DNA from: an uncultured Kiritimatiellota bacterium
GTDB lineage: Bacteria; Verrucomicrobiota; Kiritimatiellia; RFP12; UBA1067
Assembly: GCA_934635045.1 (NCBI GenBank)
Contig: CAKTZA010000006.1
Coordinates: 27,476-91,475 of the forward strand
DNA length: 64,000 bases
Reading direction: 5' to 3'
Shown here: positions 8,203 to 16,800 of the stretch, one piece after another
Position numbering within the stretch: the stretch's first letter is position 1
Layout: the number at the start of each line of letters is the position of its first letter
Translations under genes and position numbers: made by a program
Notes under the pieces: model-generated
Seen by the model: the letters and a program-made list of their open reading frames with translations, nothing else
Told to the model about the DNA's origin: nothing
The model's database searches: none

Positions 8203-9181
8203 CTTTCAGTTCCGTGAAGCACCGTTTCATGTAATCGCGCGAAAACGCAGACGAATGCGGCGTTCTGATCAGATTCGGCGGCAACAGTGCGGGGTCTGTC
8301 CCCAGAATCGTGGGGTCTGTCCCCACGTTTTGGCGGGGTCTGTCCCCACGTTTGCCGGGGTCTGTCCCCACAATTTTCTGCAATGGGCCGGGCTCTGACA
8401 GGAAGACGTCCAGATACGCCCCGGCGAGACGCCCCGTCCGCAAGGCCTCCACAAGTGCCGGCTCGTCAATCGCGTTGCCGCGCCCGACGTTGATGACGAC
8501 CGCGCGACGCGGCAGCTTCCGCAGCCGCGCCCGCGAGAGAAAGTTGTCCGTCCCCGTGTCGCTCGGCAGGGCGAGAACCAGCCAGTCCGCCGTCTTCAAG
8601 GCCGCATCGAGGTCGGCGAGGTTGCGGCGCCGAAACCCCTTCACCGCGACGCCAAGGGCCTCCAGCTTGCGCCCAATCGCCTGTCCGACGCGCCCGTAGC
8701 CGACGACCACGGCCTGCGTCCCGGACACCGTAAAGCACCGGTCGCTCAGTTCCGCGCGCGGCCAGTTCGGCACAGCCGGTTTCTGCGACCCGCCATAGCC
8801 CGCGAAATCACGGACGGCGAAGAAGCCGCGCGCCCATGCGAGGACGAACGCCGCGACCGTCTCGGACATGATCGCGCCGTGGAAGCGTCCGAAATGGAGC
8901 GTGACGCCCTTCGGCGCCTCCAGCGAGACAAGTTCGCGTCCCGCCCCCGGCGTCGCCAGCATTTTCAGCTTCGACGCGCGCGCGAACCACTCCTTCTTGA
9001 AATGCCACGTGAGGACGTGCGTCGCCTGCGGCAGCTGCCGCAGAAACACCGCTTCCGTGCGCGCGCGGACGATGCGGCTCCCCGCCGGAACGAGCGTCTT
9101 CAGAAAGCGAAGCGCCTCCGCATCCACGCGAAAGCACTTCTCCGGCCATTCGAGCCAGACGAGGTAAAGATTACTTCTCAT
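8186..9181 (-). CDS. D-isomer-specific 2-hydroxyacid dehydrogenase (NAD-binding)
   Basis: 331 aa, started at MRSNLYLVW, which overlaps the end of the acyl-CoA ligase gene by 11 bp. The Rossmann motif is VVVGYGRVGQAIGRKLEALG (near residue 150). The catalytic set of the family is visible: Arg in INVGRGNAID, Glu in LDVFLSEP, and His in IRTPHSSAF. These enzymes reduce 2-keto acids or oxidise D-2-hydroxyacids; the substrate cannot be read from sequence. Between the catalytic Glu and His there is an extra block of about 30 residues with GTDP repeated, encoded by four copies of a 13-nt palindrome (8291-8369). It replaces the usual short loop before the C-terminal His strand, so activity may be affected. 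Neighbours on both sides overlap, indicating one transcript. Confidence 0.87.
   Translation of the reverse strand: MRSNLYLVWLEWPEKCFRVDAEALRFLKTLVPAGSRIVRARTEAVFLRQLPQATHVLTWHFKKEWFARASKLKMLATPGAGRELVSLEAPKGVTLHFGRFHGAIMSETVAAFVLAWARGFFAVRDFAGYGGSQKPAVPNWPRAELSDRCFTVSGTQAVVVGYGRVGQAIGRKLEALGVAVKGFRRRNLADLDAALKTADWLVLALPSDTGTDNFLSRARLRKLPRRAVVINVGRGNAIDEPALVEALRTGRLAGAYLDVFLSEPGPLQKIVGTDPGKRGDRPRQNVGTDPTILGTDPALLPPNLIRTPHSSAFSRDYMKRCFTELKDDGCL
8291..8369. repeat. four REP-like palindromes GGGGTCTGTCCCC inside a gene
   Basis: Copies of GGGGTCTGTCCCC lie at 8291-8303, 8312-8324, 8335-8347 and 8357-8369, spaced 21-23 bp. The palindrome's reverse complement, GGGGACAGACCCC, recurs in the repeat clusters at 59278-59290, near 59640 and near 63775, so it is a dispersed genomic repeat. 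Here it has entered the dehydrogenase coding frame and encodes GTDP units. Confidence 0.88.
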
Positions 9182-10850
9182 CCAGCGCCCCCTTGTAGGC
9201 GACGCGCTTGACCTTGCCGATAGACGTGCGCACGAGCGGTTCCTTCGCGCAGACGACCTTGCGGACGCGCTTGTAGTCGGCGAGTTCGGCGCACCGCTCC
9301 TGCGCGTGCTTGACGGCGAACTTCTCGACCTCCTCCCACGCGGGCAGCTGGCCGCCGTTGCGATCCTTGAACCAGTCCTCGTTCGGATAGATGATCGCGC
9401 CGACCTTCTCGCCCGGATCCTCGCCCTGCGTGTAGCCGACGACGACGACGTCCGAAATGCACGGCTCCTTCGCAATCGTGTTCTCGACTTCCTCCGGGTA
9501 GATGTTCTTGCCCTCGCGGTTGACGATGAGGGCCTTCTTGCGTCCGCGAATCGTGATGAAGCCGTCCTCGTCCATCGACGCGAGGTCGCCCGTGCGGAAC
9601 CAGAGGCCGCCCTTCCCGTCATCCTCGAACGCCTCGGCCGTCGCGTCGGGGTTGTGGAAGTAGCCCTGCATGACGATCGGGCCGCGCACCTGGATCTCGC
9701 CGACGCCCTGCTCGTTTCGGTCGGCGAGGCGCACCTCGATGCCGCCAATCGCGGGGCCGATCGTGCCGATCTTGATGACTTCGGGCGGACACACCGAGAC
9801 GATCGGCGAGCATTCCGTGAGGCCGTAGCCCTCCAGAAAGCGCACGTGGATGCGCTTGAAGCACTCCATGACGGGACGCGGACACGGCGCGCCGCCGGTG
9901 ATGAAGAAGCGGAGGCGTCCGCCGAGTTTCAGCTTCACCATGTGCATGACGGGGCCGCGCAGGCCGACCTTCATGAGGAACTGCGCGAGCTTCGACTTCT
10001 GAAGGCCCGACTCGATCTTCTCGTGCAGCTTCTCCGCGAGGAGCGGCACCGCGCAGATGACGGTCGGCTTCAGATCGTGGATGTCCTGCCCGACCGTGCG
10101 GAGCGACTGGCAGAAGCACATCGACGCGCCCTTCATCATCGAGGCGATGAAGTTCGCCGAGAACGAGAAGGCGTGGAAGAGCGGCAGGACGACGAAGAAC
10201 GAGTCCTTGTGCGTGACGGTTCCGAAGAGCTTGTAGGCCCCTTCGAGGTCGGCGATGAAGTTCCCGTGCGTCAGCATCGCGCCCTTCGGCTTGCCGGTCG
10301 TGCCCGACGTGTAGATGATGGACGCGATGTCCTCCGGCTTGGCGACGTGGTCGTCATACCACTTGCCGCCGCCCGCAAGCCGCAGGGACTCGTAGCCGAC
10401 GACGTCGATGCGCCCGGCGATCTTCTGACCCGGATTGATGACGCCTCCGACGACGACGACCGCCCGCAGGTCGGGCAGGTCCTTCGCGATCAGCATCATC
10501 ATCTTGAGATGCTGGGGGTCGGTCGTGACGACGCGCACCTCGGCGTCGCGCAGGATGTACGCAACCTCCTCGTTGTGCAGCTTCGGATCGATCGGCACGA
10601 CCGAGACGCCCGTGCCGACCTGCGCGAGATAGGACTCGATCCACGTCGGGGAGTTCTGAAGGATGATCGCCGCGTTCTCGTCGCGCGGCTTCAGCCCGAA
10701 GCGCGTGCCGTAGCCCTCGGCAATCTCCCGCACGCCCTTCAGGGACGCGGCGTAGGAGCGCGTCTTCCAGGCGTTGTCCTCATGGTAGGTGAAGAGTTTC
10801 CCATTCGGGCGGGCATCCGCCCACTTCTCGATCAGACCGCGAATCGTCAT
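9171..10850 (-). CDS. AMP-forming acyl-CoA synthetase (long-chain fatty acid-CoA ligase-like)
   Basis: 559 aa. It activates a carboxylic acid through an acyl-adenylate and transfers it to CoA. Family motifs in order: the P-loop-like IIYTSGTTGKPKGAMLTHGN (near residue 190), GYGLTECSPIVS (A5, near 340), WFRTGDLASMDEDGFI (A7/A8), RKKALIVNREGKNIYPEEVE and the C-terminal lysine segment RTSIGKVKR. It starts MTIRGLIEKWADARP after GAAAGGA. The size and LTEC/GKNIYP motifs resemble long-chain ligases, but chain length cannot be read directly. It overlaps the downstream dehydrogenase by 11 bp and follows the isomerase gene by 44 bp, so all four genes to tsaE may be one transcript. Confidence 0.9.
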   Translation of the reverse strand: MTIRGLIEKWADARPNGKLFTYHEDNAWKTRSYAASLKGVREIAEGYGTRFGLKPRDENAAIILQNSPTWIESYLAQVGTGVSVVPIDPKLHNEEVAYILRDAEVRVVTTDPQHLKMMMLIAKDLPDLRAVVVVGGVINPGQKIAGRIDVVGYESLRLAGGGKWYDDHVAKPEDIASIIYTSGTTGKPKGAMLTHGNFIADLEGAYKLFGTVTHKDSFFVVLPLFHAFSFSANFIASMMKGASMCFCQSLRTVGQDIHDLKPTVICAVPLLAEKLHEKIESGLQKSKLAQFLMKVGLRGPVMHMVKLKLGGRLRFFITGGAPCPRPVMECFKRIHVRFLEGYGLTECSPIVSVCPPEVIKIGTIGPAIGGIEVRLADRNEQGVGEIQVRGPIVMQGYFHNPDATAEAFEDDGKGGLWFRTGDLASMDEDGFITIRGRKKALIVNREGKNIYPEEVENTIAKEPCISDVVVVGYTQGEDPGEKVGAIIYPNEDWFKDRNGGQLPAWEEVEKFAVKHAQERCAELADYKRVRKVVCAKEPLVRTSIGKVKRVAYKGALDEK

Positions 10851-10894
10851 AAGAATCGTCCTTTCAAATCGTCTGCGTCAGCGTTTCGCGCCAT

Positions 10895-11806
10895 TCAGCG
10901 GCGCAGGGCCTCGATCGCGCGCACGATGTCGCCCGGCCGGTCAGACCCCGCCTCGCGTTCGACGACGTAGTTGCCCTTGTAGCCCAAAGCCTCCAGCTCC
11001 GCGAGGAACGCCGCGCCGCCGACCTCGCCCGTGCCCCACGGCACCTCGTCGCCCCATGTGCCCGGCGTCTTCGTCTCGCGCGCGTCCTTGATGTGCACCT
11101 GCTTGATCCACGGCGCGAGGATGCGCACCGCCGCGCACGGCTTTCCTTTCGCGTAGAGGATCATGTTCGCCGGATCGAAGTTGATGCCGACGCCCGGCAC
11201 GCGCGGCATGAACGCCGCGAGGTCTTCGGCCGTCTCCTGCCCGGACTCGAGCAGCAGCTCGACGCCGTACTTGCGGCATTCGTCGCGCATCCACGTCACG
11301 CGCGCGACGTACTTCTTCAGGGCCTTCGGGTTCGACTCGTCGAGGAAGCCCGCGTGCGTCGACATGTACTTGCAGCCGAGCTCCTGCGTCAGGCGCGCGC
11401 CCGCCGTCACGATCCTCTTGTTCGCCTCCCAGTGCTGGTCGGGCACAATGCCGCCCGTCTCGCGGATCGTCTCCAGCGTCGAGTAGTCCTCGCCGACCGT
11501 GCCGATCATCGTGCACATGAGCACCCATTCGCCCTTCGCGATCTTCTCCTTCACGAACGCGAGCGCCGCCGCGTCCTCCGCCGCGCCATGCCGCTCGTCG
11601 GGCGCGATGAACGGCCCCAGCGCGAGGTGGATGCCCTTCACGTCGGCCTTCGCCATCTCGCGGGCGACGTCCTTCATCGGCAGACGCCAGCTCCAGCTGC
11701 AGACGCCGATGCGCTCGGCGGGGATCGAGACCTGCGACGAGACGGATGCACAACCGGCCGCCAGCAGAAGGACGGCGCACGAAAGGAACCTAATCATCTT
11801 TTTCAT
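10895..11806 (-). CDS. lipoprotein sugar-phosphate isomerase/epimerase-like TIM barrel
   Basis: 303 aa. The N-terminus is a lipoprotein signal peptide with lipobox LLAAGC (Cys at about 19), so the mature protein should be lipid-anchored outside the cytoplasm. The rest is a xylose-isomerase-like TIM barrel: IGVCSWSWRLPM, KADVKGIHLALGPF, the metal-ligand strands LLLESGQET, VGINFDPANMILY, VKQ/IKQVHIKDARE and the closing YVVEREAG. Such proteins isomerise or epimerise sugars or keto-sugars; secreted lipoprotein versions are frequent in polysaccharide-degrading PVC and Bacteroidota bacteria. The ATG lies 6 nt after a TATAAT box, so the mRNA may be leaderless. Substrate unknown. Confidence 0.82.
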   Translation of the reverse strand: MKKMIRFLSCAVLLLAAGCASVSSQVSIPAERIGVCSWSWRLPMKDVAREMAKADVKGIHLALGPFIAPDERHGAAEDAAALAFVKEKIAKGEWVLMCTMIGTVGEDYSTLETIRETGGIVPDQHWEANKRIVTAGARLTQELGCKYMSTHAGFLDESNPKALKKYVARVTWMRDECRKYGVELLLESGQETAEDLAAFMPRVPGVGINFDPANMILYAKGKPCAAVRILAPWIKQVHIKDARETKTPGTWGDEVPWGTGEVGGAAFLAELEALGYKGNYVVEREAGSDRPGDIVRAIEALRR

Positions 11807-11812
11807 GCGGTA

Positions 11813-11821
11813 ATTATATCA
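11813..11821 (-). promoter_or_regulatory. extended -10 promoter, TGATATAAT
   Basis: Read on the minus strand, TGATATAAT is followed by six bases and then the ATG of the isomerase gene. That places the expected transcription start at or next to the A of ATG. No Shine-Dalgarno sequence fits in between. Confidence 0.6.
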
Positions 11822-11875
11822 CGAATTGCCGCCGAGCGAAAGGGGCACCCGAGAACCGGACCCGTTAAAGGCCAA

Positions 11876-11897
11876 TGCCCGCCGCACACAGCGGGCA
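11876..11897 (-). terminator. 7-bp hairpin downstream of the CE12-GH28 gene
   Basis: TGCCCGC / GCGGGCA with an 8-nt loop lies about 75 bp past the stop of the CE12-GH28 gene, in the 165-bp gap before the isomerase gene. On the minus strand it is followed by a short T-containing stretch (TTGGCCTTT), not a clean U-tract. It may end the 16785-11972 transcript; the call is tentative. Confidence 0.35.
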
Positions 11898-11971
11898 GGT
11901 CGAGATGGACGGCATTCGATGCGCGTGTCACTGTCGGTCCCCGGTCTCAATCCGAGTCCTGCCGGAATGCC

Positions 11972-14050
11972 TCAGTCATTGGTCTCGGTCAGCTGAACGT
12001 TCGCCACGACGTCCGGCTTCTGCGCCGCATCGACCGTCACGTTCGCGAGGCGGACGTTCCGCACCGGCAGGTCCGGGTCGCCGACCATGTTCACGCGGCG
12101 TTTCGCCTTCCGGCCGTGGACGTTGCGGATGTCGATGTCGCGGATCACGGTCGCGCGGTTCTCGTAGTCCGGGAAGTCCGCCCACTGGTAGAGCGTGTCG
12201 ACCGACAGGCACACGAGATCCTGCCGCACGTTCCCGACCGTCACGCCTTCGACGGAAATGCCCTCGACCGTGCCGCCGCGCCGACGGTTCGTCTTGATGA
12301 AAATGGCGCGAATGACGTCGCGGCCGCGGCAGTTGACGAGGCGGACGTTCCTCACGCCGCCGGAGATCTCGCTGCCGATGCCGAGGAGCGTGTGCGCATC
12401 GACGATCTCGCAGTCGCGCACGAAGACGTCCTCCGTCGGCGTCGCGAGCCGCCAGGCGTCGCGGTTGCGCCCCGACTTGATCACGATGCCGTCGTCGCCC
12501 TGGTCGAAGCGGCAGTTCTCGACGATGACGCTGCGGCTCATCTCGATGTCGATGCCGTCGTTGTTGCGCCCGTGGGCGGAAACGTCGAGGTTGCGCACGG
12601 CGGCATCCTCGCACAGGTAGAGGTGCAGCGTCCAGAACGGCGCGTTGCGCACCTTGAAGCCCTCCCACGTCACGCCCTTGCAGCGGTTGAACTGGACGAG
12701 CTGCGGCCGCGTGTGCGCATCCTTCCGTTTCCAGATTTCGCGCTTCTCGACGGGGCAGTCCGTCGCGCCCCACGTGTAGAGCTGAAGCCGCGCGGCCCTG
12801 ACGCCGGCGTCTCTCGGCTGATCCCACGCCGTCTTCCAGAACGAGTCCTTCCATTCGCCCGCATAGCCGCGCAGCGTGCCCGAACCGGAGATCGCGACGT
12901 TCGTGCAGGCGTAGGCGTAGACGAGCGGCGAGTAGTTCCAGCACTCCAGCCCCTCCCACGTCGTGTGGACGGCCGGCAGATAGTCGGCCGGATCCTGCGA
13001 GAAGACGACTTCCGAGCCTTCGGCGAGGCGCAGCTCGCAGTTCGACCGGAAGTGGATCGGGCCCGAATGCCATGTCCCCTTCGGCACGACGACGCGGCCG
13101 CCGCCCGCCTTCTCGCACGCCGCCATCGCGCGCGCGAACGCGACCGTGCACTTGGCGCCGTCCGGCGTCGCGCCGAATTCGGTGATCGGGAAGTCGCGGC
13201 TCTTGAAGAGCTGCGCGACCGCGAGGCCACGTGCCCGCACGTCGTCGAGAAAGAGCTTCGCGAACGCCGCCGCGCCCGTCTGGATCGGATGCGTCGTGTC
13301 CTTCGCCGGCTCGCCGTCCTTGCCGCGCGCCATGCCCGTCGAGACCACGAAGAGCTTGTGCGCCGCCTCGCGCCCGAGACTCTCCATCAGGCCGCGCGTC
13401 AGCGCGCTCATGTCCACGAAGTCGCACGCGAGCTCGTCGGACAGCTCGCGCATCGCGTCGCGGTAGCTCCGCAGGCACACGCCGTCGCTCCTGTGCTCGA
13501 CGTCGACGAGCCTCCTGCCCTCCGCGTCGAACGTCGCACGGCAGATCGGCGAGAGGAGAATCGGCGCCGCGCCCTTCGCGCGGACGTCCTTCACCCAGCC
13601 GCGCACGATCTCGCGGAAGAGCCCCTTCGGATCGGCCCAGCGATTCTCCCGGTAGAAGCCGGTCGAGCGCTTCTGGTCGTTGTGGCCGAACTGGATCGCG
13701 ACGAAGTCTCCCGGCTGCACGGCGGCGAGAAGCCTCTCCCACTGGCCCGACGCGGCGAAGCTCTTCGTCGAGGCGCCGCTCCTGGCGTAGTTCGCGACGT
13801 GGCAGCCCGTCTTCATCGCCTTCTGGAGCTGCGTGCCCCAGCTGTAATAGGGCGCGCGGATGCGCCCGCCGAGGCTGTACCCGTTGTCGTCGAGCGTCGA
13901 GTCGCCCGCGAAGAAGAGCGTCGTCGCCGACGCGCCGAGCGTCAGCCCGAAGAACACGGCGGCTGTCGCCAGACACCGCAGACCGTCCACTGAAAGGCCT
14001 TTCGTCATGTAGCCCCACCCGTAGGCCCTGCACACGTACTTCTTGCTCAT
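11972..14050 (-). CDS. CE12 acetylesterase - GH28 polygalacturonase fusion, secreted
   Basis: 692 aa with a signal segment (CLATAAVFFGLTLGASA, within the first 45 residues; an internal ATG at 14008 is an alternative start). Residues about 45-265 are an SGNH hydrolase like rhamnogalacturonan acetylesterase: FAGDSTLDD (Ser), the IQFGHND block, and DTTHP (catalytic Asp-His). Residues about 280-690 are GH28: NNDGIDIEMS, GDDGIVIKSG, LGIGSEISGG and IFIKTNRRRGG supply the catalytic Asp residues and substrate-binding positions. The protein should remove acetyl groups from, and then cleave, galacturonan or rhamnogalacturonan. It follows the clan-A-like glycosidase by 44 bp and is probably controlled by the regulator at 17409. 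Confidence 0.9.
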   Translation of the reverse strand: MSKKYVCRAYGWGYMTKGLSVDGLRCLATAAVFFGLTLGASATTLFFAGDSTLDDNGYSLGGRIRAPYYSWGTQLQKAMKTGCHVANYARSGASTKSFAASGQWERLLAAVQPGDFVAIQFGHNDQKRSTGFYRENRWADPKGLFREIVRGWVKDVRAKGAAPILLSPICRATFDAEGRRLVDVEHRSDGVCLRSYRDAMRELSDELACDFVDMSALTRGLMESLGREAAHKLFVVSTGMARGKDGEPAKDTTHPIQTGAAAFAKLFLDDVRARGLAVAQLFKSRDFPITEFGATPDGAKCTVAFARAMAACEKAGGGRVVVPKGTWHSGPIHFRSNCELRLAEGSEVVFSQDPADYLPAVHTTWEGLECWNYSPLVYAYACTNVAISGSGTLRGYAGEWKDSFWKTAWDQPRDAGVRAARLQLYTWGATDCPVEKREIWKRKDAHTRPQLVQFNRCKGVTWEGFKVRNAPFWTLHLYLCEDAAVRNLDVSAHGRNNDGIDIEMSRSVIVENCRFDQGDDGIVIKSGRNRDAWRLATPTEDVFVRDCEIVDAHTLLGIGSEISGGVRNVRLVNCRGRDVIRAIFIKTNRRRGGTVEGISVEGVTVGNVRQDLVCLSVDTLYQWADFPDYENRATVIRDIDIRNVHGRKAKRRVNMVGDPDLPVRNVRLANVTVDAAQKPDVVANVQLTETND

Positions 14051-14094
14051 GATATACCTCGCTTTCGGATTTGATCGTTCGCCCGCCCCGTCGT

Positions 14095-16785
14095 TCAGGG
14101 GGCGAGCAGGTTCAGGTTGGGGTCGCTCGCGTCCTGCCCTTCCTGCGCGGCGGACGAGGCCGTATCCGCTTCACGCGGCGAGGCGCGCAGCGCCCGCGCA
14201 AGCTCAGCCGCCGGCAGACGCGACACGCAGTAGACCGGGAACAGCGAAAGCCGGATGCCGTCCGCCGGCTCGCGCACGCCGCCCATCATGTCGTGCCAGC
14301 GCGCGGACGCGAGCGGCGCGGCGGGACGCAGCGTGCGCGGCGCGCCGTTCCACTGCCAAATCGCGGCCACGCGCGTCTCACCGCCGTCGAAGACGTAGCA
14401 CTTCACGCCCGTGCCGAGATCCGGCTCGGCCACGCTCGGCGCCTCGCCCAGCAGGTCGGCGCACGCGCGGAAGGCGTAGAGCGCGGGCTTCGGCAGATCC
14501 TCGAAGCCGTTGTCGCCGTTGCCGAGCGCCGTCAGGTTCCAGTCCACGCCGGGGCGTCCCGTCGCGAACATGAAATGCGAATAGTGGTCAAGCCCCTTCG
14601 CCCACGCGATGATCATGTTCCGCAGGTCGATGTGCGCCTGGTTGAGCGCGAACCGGTCGGCCGGACCGGGCAGCGGATGGTTCGGACTGCACGCGCCGGC
14701 CTCCGTCTGCGCCCATCCCGCGACGCCCGCCGCGCGCGCGGCCTTCAGCCCCCGTTCAAGCGTCCGCCCGTAGTCGGGACAGTCCGGGTTCGCGTTGTAG
14801 GCGTGCTCGGTAATCAGATCGACATGCGCGCCGCCGCCCGCGTCGAGGAACCGCTGGATGAACGCGAGATCCGTCGAACACGTGCACGGCCCCGCAAGGC
14901 GGACGTCGGGATGGCGTGCCTTCAGGAGCGGACGGAACTTCGAGACGAGCGCAACGTAGGTCTCGACAGTCGGGTCGTCGAATCGCGCGGGATCGGGGTT
15001 CTTCATCCGTCCGCCCCAGATGTTGAACTCGTTCAGGAACTCGTAGATGTCGATCTCGCCGCGATGCGCGTCGGCAAGGCGCAGCATCTCGTCAAACCAC
15101 GGCATCGGGTCTTTCGGCACAAGCGTCTCGCCGCGCAACGGCCGGCCGTCCACGGTCGCGGGCGTGCCGAGCACCAGCAGGTTGCGGAGGCCGTTGTCGC
15201 GGAAGAGCTTCGAGTAGGCGTAGCCCGCGTCGAGATGCCAGCCGCGTCCGTTCGCCCAGAGCCGCGTCGTGCCGATGCCGAACTCCCTGAGGAAGCCGAG
15301 CGTCTGCTCAGGCGAGCCGAACATCACGTTCACCGAAAGCCGCCGCGCGAGCCGCGTGCAGGGCGGCTGGACGCCGAACGTGACGCACGAGACTTCCGGC
15401 GCACCGTCGCCGGTCGCCGCCCGCGTCTCCCAGACCGCGTTCATCGGCCCTCGCCACGCGGACGGCGGCACGAGGCCGCCCGTCACGGCCTTCTCCTCGC
15501 CCGGTTCGAGCGTGACGGTCGCCGTGCGCCGCGCGTCCGTCGCCTCGTGCCCGTCCCACGCGAGAAGCTTGCGCGTGACGCGGTACGTGCAGGGCTTCTC
15601 GGACAGGTTGACGAGCCGAAATTCGGCCGTGACCTTCTCGCCGGGCCGGTAGATGCCCCGGTCGTTCCCCATGAGTCGCGCCGACGACGCGAATGCCGCC
15701 GGCGACGCCTCGCCGTCCTGGCGTCCGACGGTCGCGAAAGCGTCATCCACCCAGACCGTCACGTCGTCCGGCACGGCGATGCGCGGCACGGCGACCGGCA
15801 CGCCCTTCTGCGCCAGCACGTCGCCATAGCCGCCGATGCCGCCCGTGCGCGAGCCCCAGGACGGCACGGCGGCGACGACCTTCGTCCAGTTCGTCTCGAC
15901 GGCGACGCGCCGGTCGTAGAGCACGCCGGACTGGATCAGCCAGCCCGCCGAGACCCACGCGCGCCGCGACGCCTTCGCCCAGAACGAGAAGACGGCGGGA
16001 CGTCCCTGCACCCACGGCACGGGATTGAAGTAGAACTCGCCCTCTTCGCCCTTCGCGCGGTGCAGGCGGAACGAATGCCATCCCGATCGGAAGACCCGGT
16101 CGTCGCGCGCGGGCTTCAGAAGCCCCGTCGCGACACGTCCCTTCATCTGCTCGATGACGCCGCCGCGCGTCCCGAACCGCAGCGACTGCTCGCCGACCGC
16201 GCTCGTCGCGTAGAAGCCGCGTTCCGCGCCGCCGTTCGCGAGGTAGTTGCGCCCCGGCTCGTAGGCGGCCATTGGATCGGGAGCCTCGAAAAGCGCGAAG
16301 TCGTGCAGGCGGTAGACGCCGGGCTCGCGCAGGACGTAGGTGAACATGAGATCCGTAATCCGCGTGTCCAGCGCGCGCGTGTGCTGCCAGACGGTCGGCT
16401 CGGTGCCGAGCGGCAGGGTCGCGGGCTTCCAGAAGTGCTTCTTCGGCTTCCCCTCGTCCGAGCGGTCGATCTGCCCTTCCAGGATACCGTATCCCTCGGA
16501 CACGCCGTCCGCCGACGTCGTAAGCCGGTAGGTCATGTGCTTGCCGGCGTAGGCCGCGCGGTCGCCGAGCGGCACGCGGACCTTGACGACGGCGTTCGTC
16601 AGCGCATCAACCCGCACCGTGCAGACGCCGTTCGAGACCGTACGCACATAGGTCGCCGCCGGCTTTTCGGGCCGTGCCTTGTCCGCCGCGCTCATCCAGC
16701 ACCCGGCCTTCGACCAGTCGGCGTGGAATGCGGCGCTGCTGTGCAGCGAGAGGAAGACGGCAATCGAGAGAAGGAATGTTTTCAT
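14095..16785 (-). CDS. large secreted clan-A-like glycoside hydrolase (GH39-like)
   Basis: 896 aa with a signal peptide (MKTFLLSIAVFLSLHSSAAF). The first 400 or so residues are beta-rich and hold a carbohydrate-binding-like segment (FYFNPVPWVQGRPAVFSFWA). A TIM-barrel region follows from about residue 500 (FGIGTTRLW, YEFLNEFNIWGG near 590, ITEHAYNANP, GWAQTEAGA near 690). The NE of FLNEF and the Glu of QTEAG stand where clan GH-A families place acid/base and nucleophile. It resembles GH39-type xylosidase/iduronidase proteins, but the exact family is uncertain. It heads a two-gene operon with the CE12-GH28 fusion, which suggests a pectin-related substrate. No Shine-Dalgarno is seen; the -10 box lies six bases before ATG. 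Confidence 0.72.
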   Translation of the reverse strand: MKTFLLSIAVFLSLHSSAAFHADWSKAGCWMSAADKARPEKPAATYVRTVSNGVCTVRVDALTNAVVKVRVPLGDRAAYAGKHMTYRLTTSADGVSEGYGILEGQIDRSDEGKPKKHFWKPATLPLGTEPTVWQHTRALDTRITDLMFTYVLREPGVYRLHDFALFEAPDPMAAYEPGRNYLANGGAERGFYATSAVGEQSLRFGTRGGVIEQMKGRVATGLLKPARDDRVFRSGWHSFRLHRAKGEEGEFYFNPVPWVQGRPAVFSFWAKASRRAWVSAGWLIQSGVLYDRRVAVETNWTKVVAAVPSWGSRTGGIGGYGDVLAQKGVPVAVPRIAVPDDVTVWVDDAFATVGRQDGEASPAAFASSARLMGNDRGIYRPGEKVTAEFRLVNLSEKPCTYRVTRKLLAWDGHEATDARRTATVTLEPGEEKAVTGGLVPPSAWRGPMNAVWETRAATGDGAPEVSCVTFGVQPPCTRLARRLSVNVMFGSPEQTLGFLREFGIGTTRLWANGRGWHLDAGYAYSKLFRDNGLRNLLVLGTPATVDGRPLRGETLVPKDPMPWFDEMLRLADAHRGEIDIYEFLNEFNIWGGRMKNPDPARFDDPTVETYVALVSKFRPLLKARHPDVRLAGPCTCSTDLAFIQRFLDAGGGAHVDLITEHAYNANPDCPDYGRTLERGLKAARAAGVAGWAQTEAGACSPNHPLPGPADRFALNQAHIDLRNMIIAWAKGLDHYSHFMFATGRPGVDWNLTALGNGDNGFEDLPKPALYAFRACADLLGEAPSVAEPDLGTGVKCYVFDGGETRVAAIWQWNGAPRTLRPAAPLASARWHDMMGGVREPADGIRLSLFPVYCVSRLPAAELARALRASPREADTASSAAQEGQDASDPNLNLLAP

Positions 16786-16791
16786 GCAGAC

Positions 16792-16800
16792 ATTTTACCA
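16792..16800 (-). promoter_or_regulatory. extended -10 promoter, TGGTAAAAT, leaderless type
   Basis: On the minus strand ATATGGTAAAAT is followed by GTCTGC and the ATG of the GH39-like gene. The gap from -10 to ATG is six bases. The same ATATGGTAAA string stands at the same distance before the divergent regulator gene (17391-17401). Confidence 0.55.

Noticed and set aside
8289..8372. CRISPR array
   Set aside because: The repeats are 13-nt palindromes with 8-10 nt spacers inside an intact coding frame, far too short for CRISPR, and no cas genes are nearby.
11093..13993. 966-aa plus-strand frame over the CE12-GH28 gene
   Set aside because: Composition is His/Arg/Ala-rich without any domain, and the minus strand encodes complete catalytic motifs.
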